From the NCBI GenBank assembly GCA_947455875.1, contig CANGSD010000080.1, positions 1 to 6,320 of the forward strand: 6,320 nt of DNA, written 5' to 3'. This DNA is from Comamonadaceae bacterium. GTDB taxonomy: Bacteria > Pseudomonadota > Gammaproteobacteria > Burkholderiales > Burkholderiaceae. This document shows, piece after piece, positions 6,230 to 6,320 of this stretch. The translations under genes and the position numbers were made by a program. Position 1 is the first letter of the stretch; each line of letters starts with the position of its first letter. Below the pieces are notes generated by a model, which saw only the letters and a list, made by a program, of their open reading frames with translations, was not told the origin of the DNA and ran no database searches.

Positions 6230-6236
6230 CTCCCTT
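6230..6236 (-). promoter_or_regulatory. Ribosome binding site of the small membrane protein gene
   Basis: Read on the - strand the bases are AAGGGAG, separated by 6 bases from the ATG at 6223-6221. The match to the 16S rRNA tail and the spacing are near ideal and support the reality and start of this small gene. Confidence 0.7.
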
Positions 6237-6320
6237 GAGCCTGATGGCTTCTGGGTGCGGGGTGAGCGGTGCTGTGTCGGCGGGGGGCTTTTTTCTTTGT
6301 CGTTGTCGTTGACGGTGCAA

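Noticed and set aside
6281..6298. G-run followed by a T6 tract, looking like a terminator on the + strand
   Set aside because: No C-rich partner lies upstream to form a stem with the G-run, so no hairpin precedes the T tract.
6299..6310. Tandem GTCGTT repeat, two copies
   Set aside because: Two copies of a hexamer with a degenerate third is too short to mean anything by itself.
5865..6320. Open frame on the - strand running to the right edge
   Set aside because: The product is Arg/His/Pro-rich without motifs, overlaps both the methyltransferase and the small membrane gene, and lacks a binding site.
6292..6320. Possible - strand promoter with TTGCAC at the window edge and AAGAAA 17 bases later, for the small membrane gene
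   Set aside because: The -35 is reasonable but the -10 matches only three of six positions. The promoter may lie beyond the edge.

Overview
The window is a GC-rich, densely packed stretch of proteobacterial chromosome. The order pilQ-aroK-aroB-dgt, the strong GC bias at third codon positions and the protein sequences point to a betaproteobacterium, most likely of the order Burkholderiales; I cannot name genus or species. It looks like core genome. I see no transposase, integrase, tRNA, rRNA, CRISPR array or phage gene.

Layout: the 3' end of pilQ, the outer-membrane secretin of type IV pili, enters from the left edge (1-537). Two shikimate-pathway genes follow, aroK (602-1138) and aroB (1165-2259), then a dGTPase-type HD-domain dNTP triphosphohydrolase (2291-3424). 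A 12-helix MFS transporter (3421-4626) overlaps the dgt stop by 4 bases. Next come a DUF1415 protein (4637-5206) and a SAM-dependent methyltransferase of the PF13679 type (5203-6081), again joined by a 4-base overlap. All of these are on the + strand with gaps of 64 bases or less. A 60-residue two-helix membrane protein (6041-6223) lies on the - strand and overlaps the methyltransferase end by 41 bases. The last 97 bases (6224-6320) hold its ribosome binding site and probably its promoter.

Function: aroK and aroB are steps 5 and 2 of chorismate synthesis. Their position next to the pilus secretin gene and dgt is a familiar proteobacterial arrangement, not a shared pathway. Dgt trims dNTP pools. 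The MFS substrate is unknown. The DUF1415/methyltransferase pair is the least characterised part and is probably translationally coupled.

The most notable signals are in gene expression. aroB and the DUF1415 gene lack a Shine-Dalgarno sequence, and each has a good -10 hexamer (TACACT, TAGAAT) ending 6-7 bases before its ATG, as expected for leaderless mRNAs. The second hexamer contains the stop codon of the MFS gene. I found no convincing evidence of a wholly new multi-gene system; the DUF1415-methyltransferase pair is the best candidate for undescribed biochemistry.
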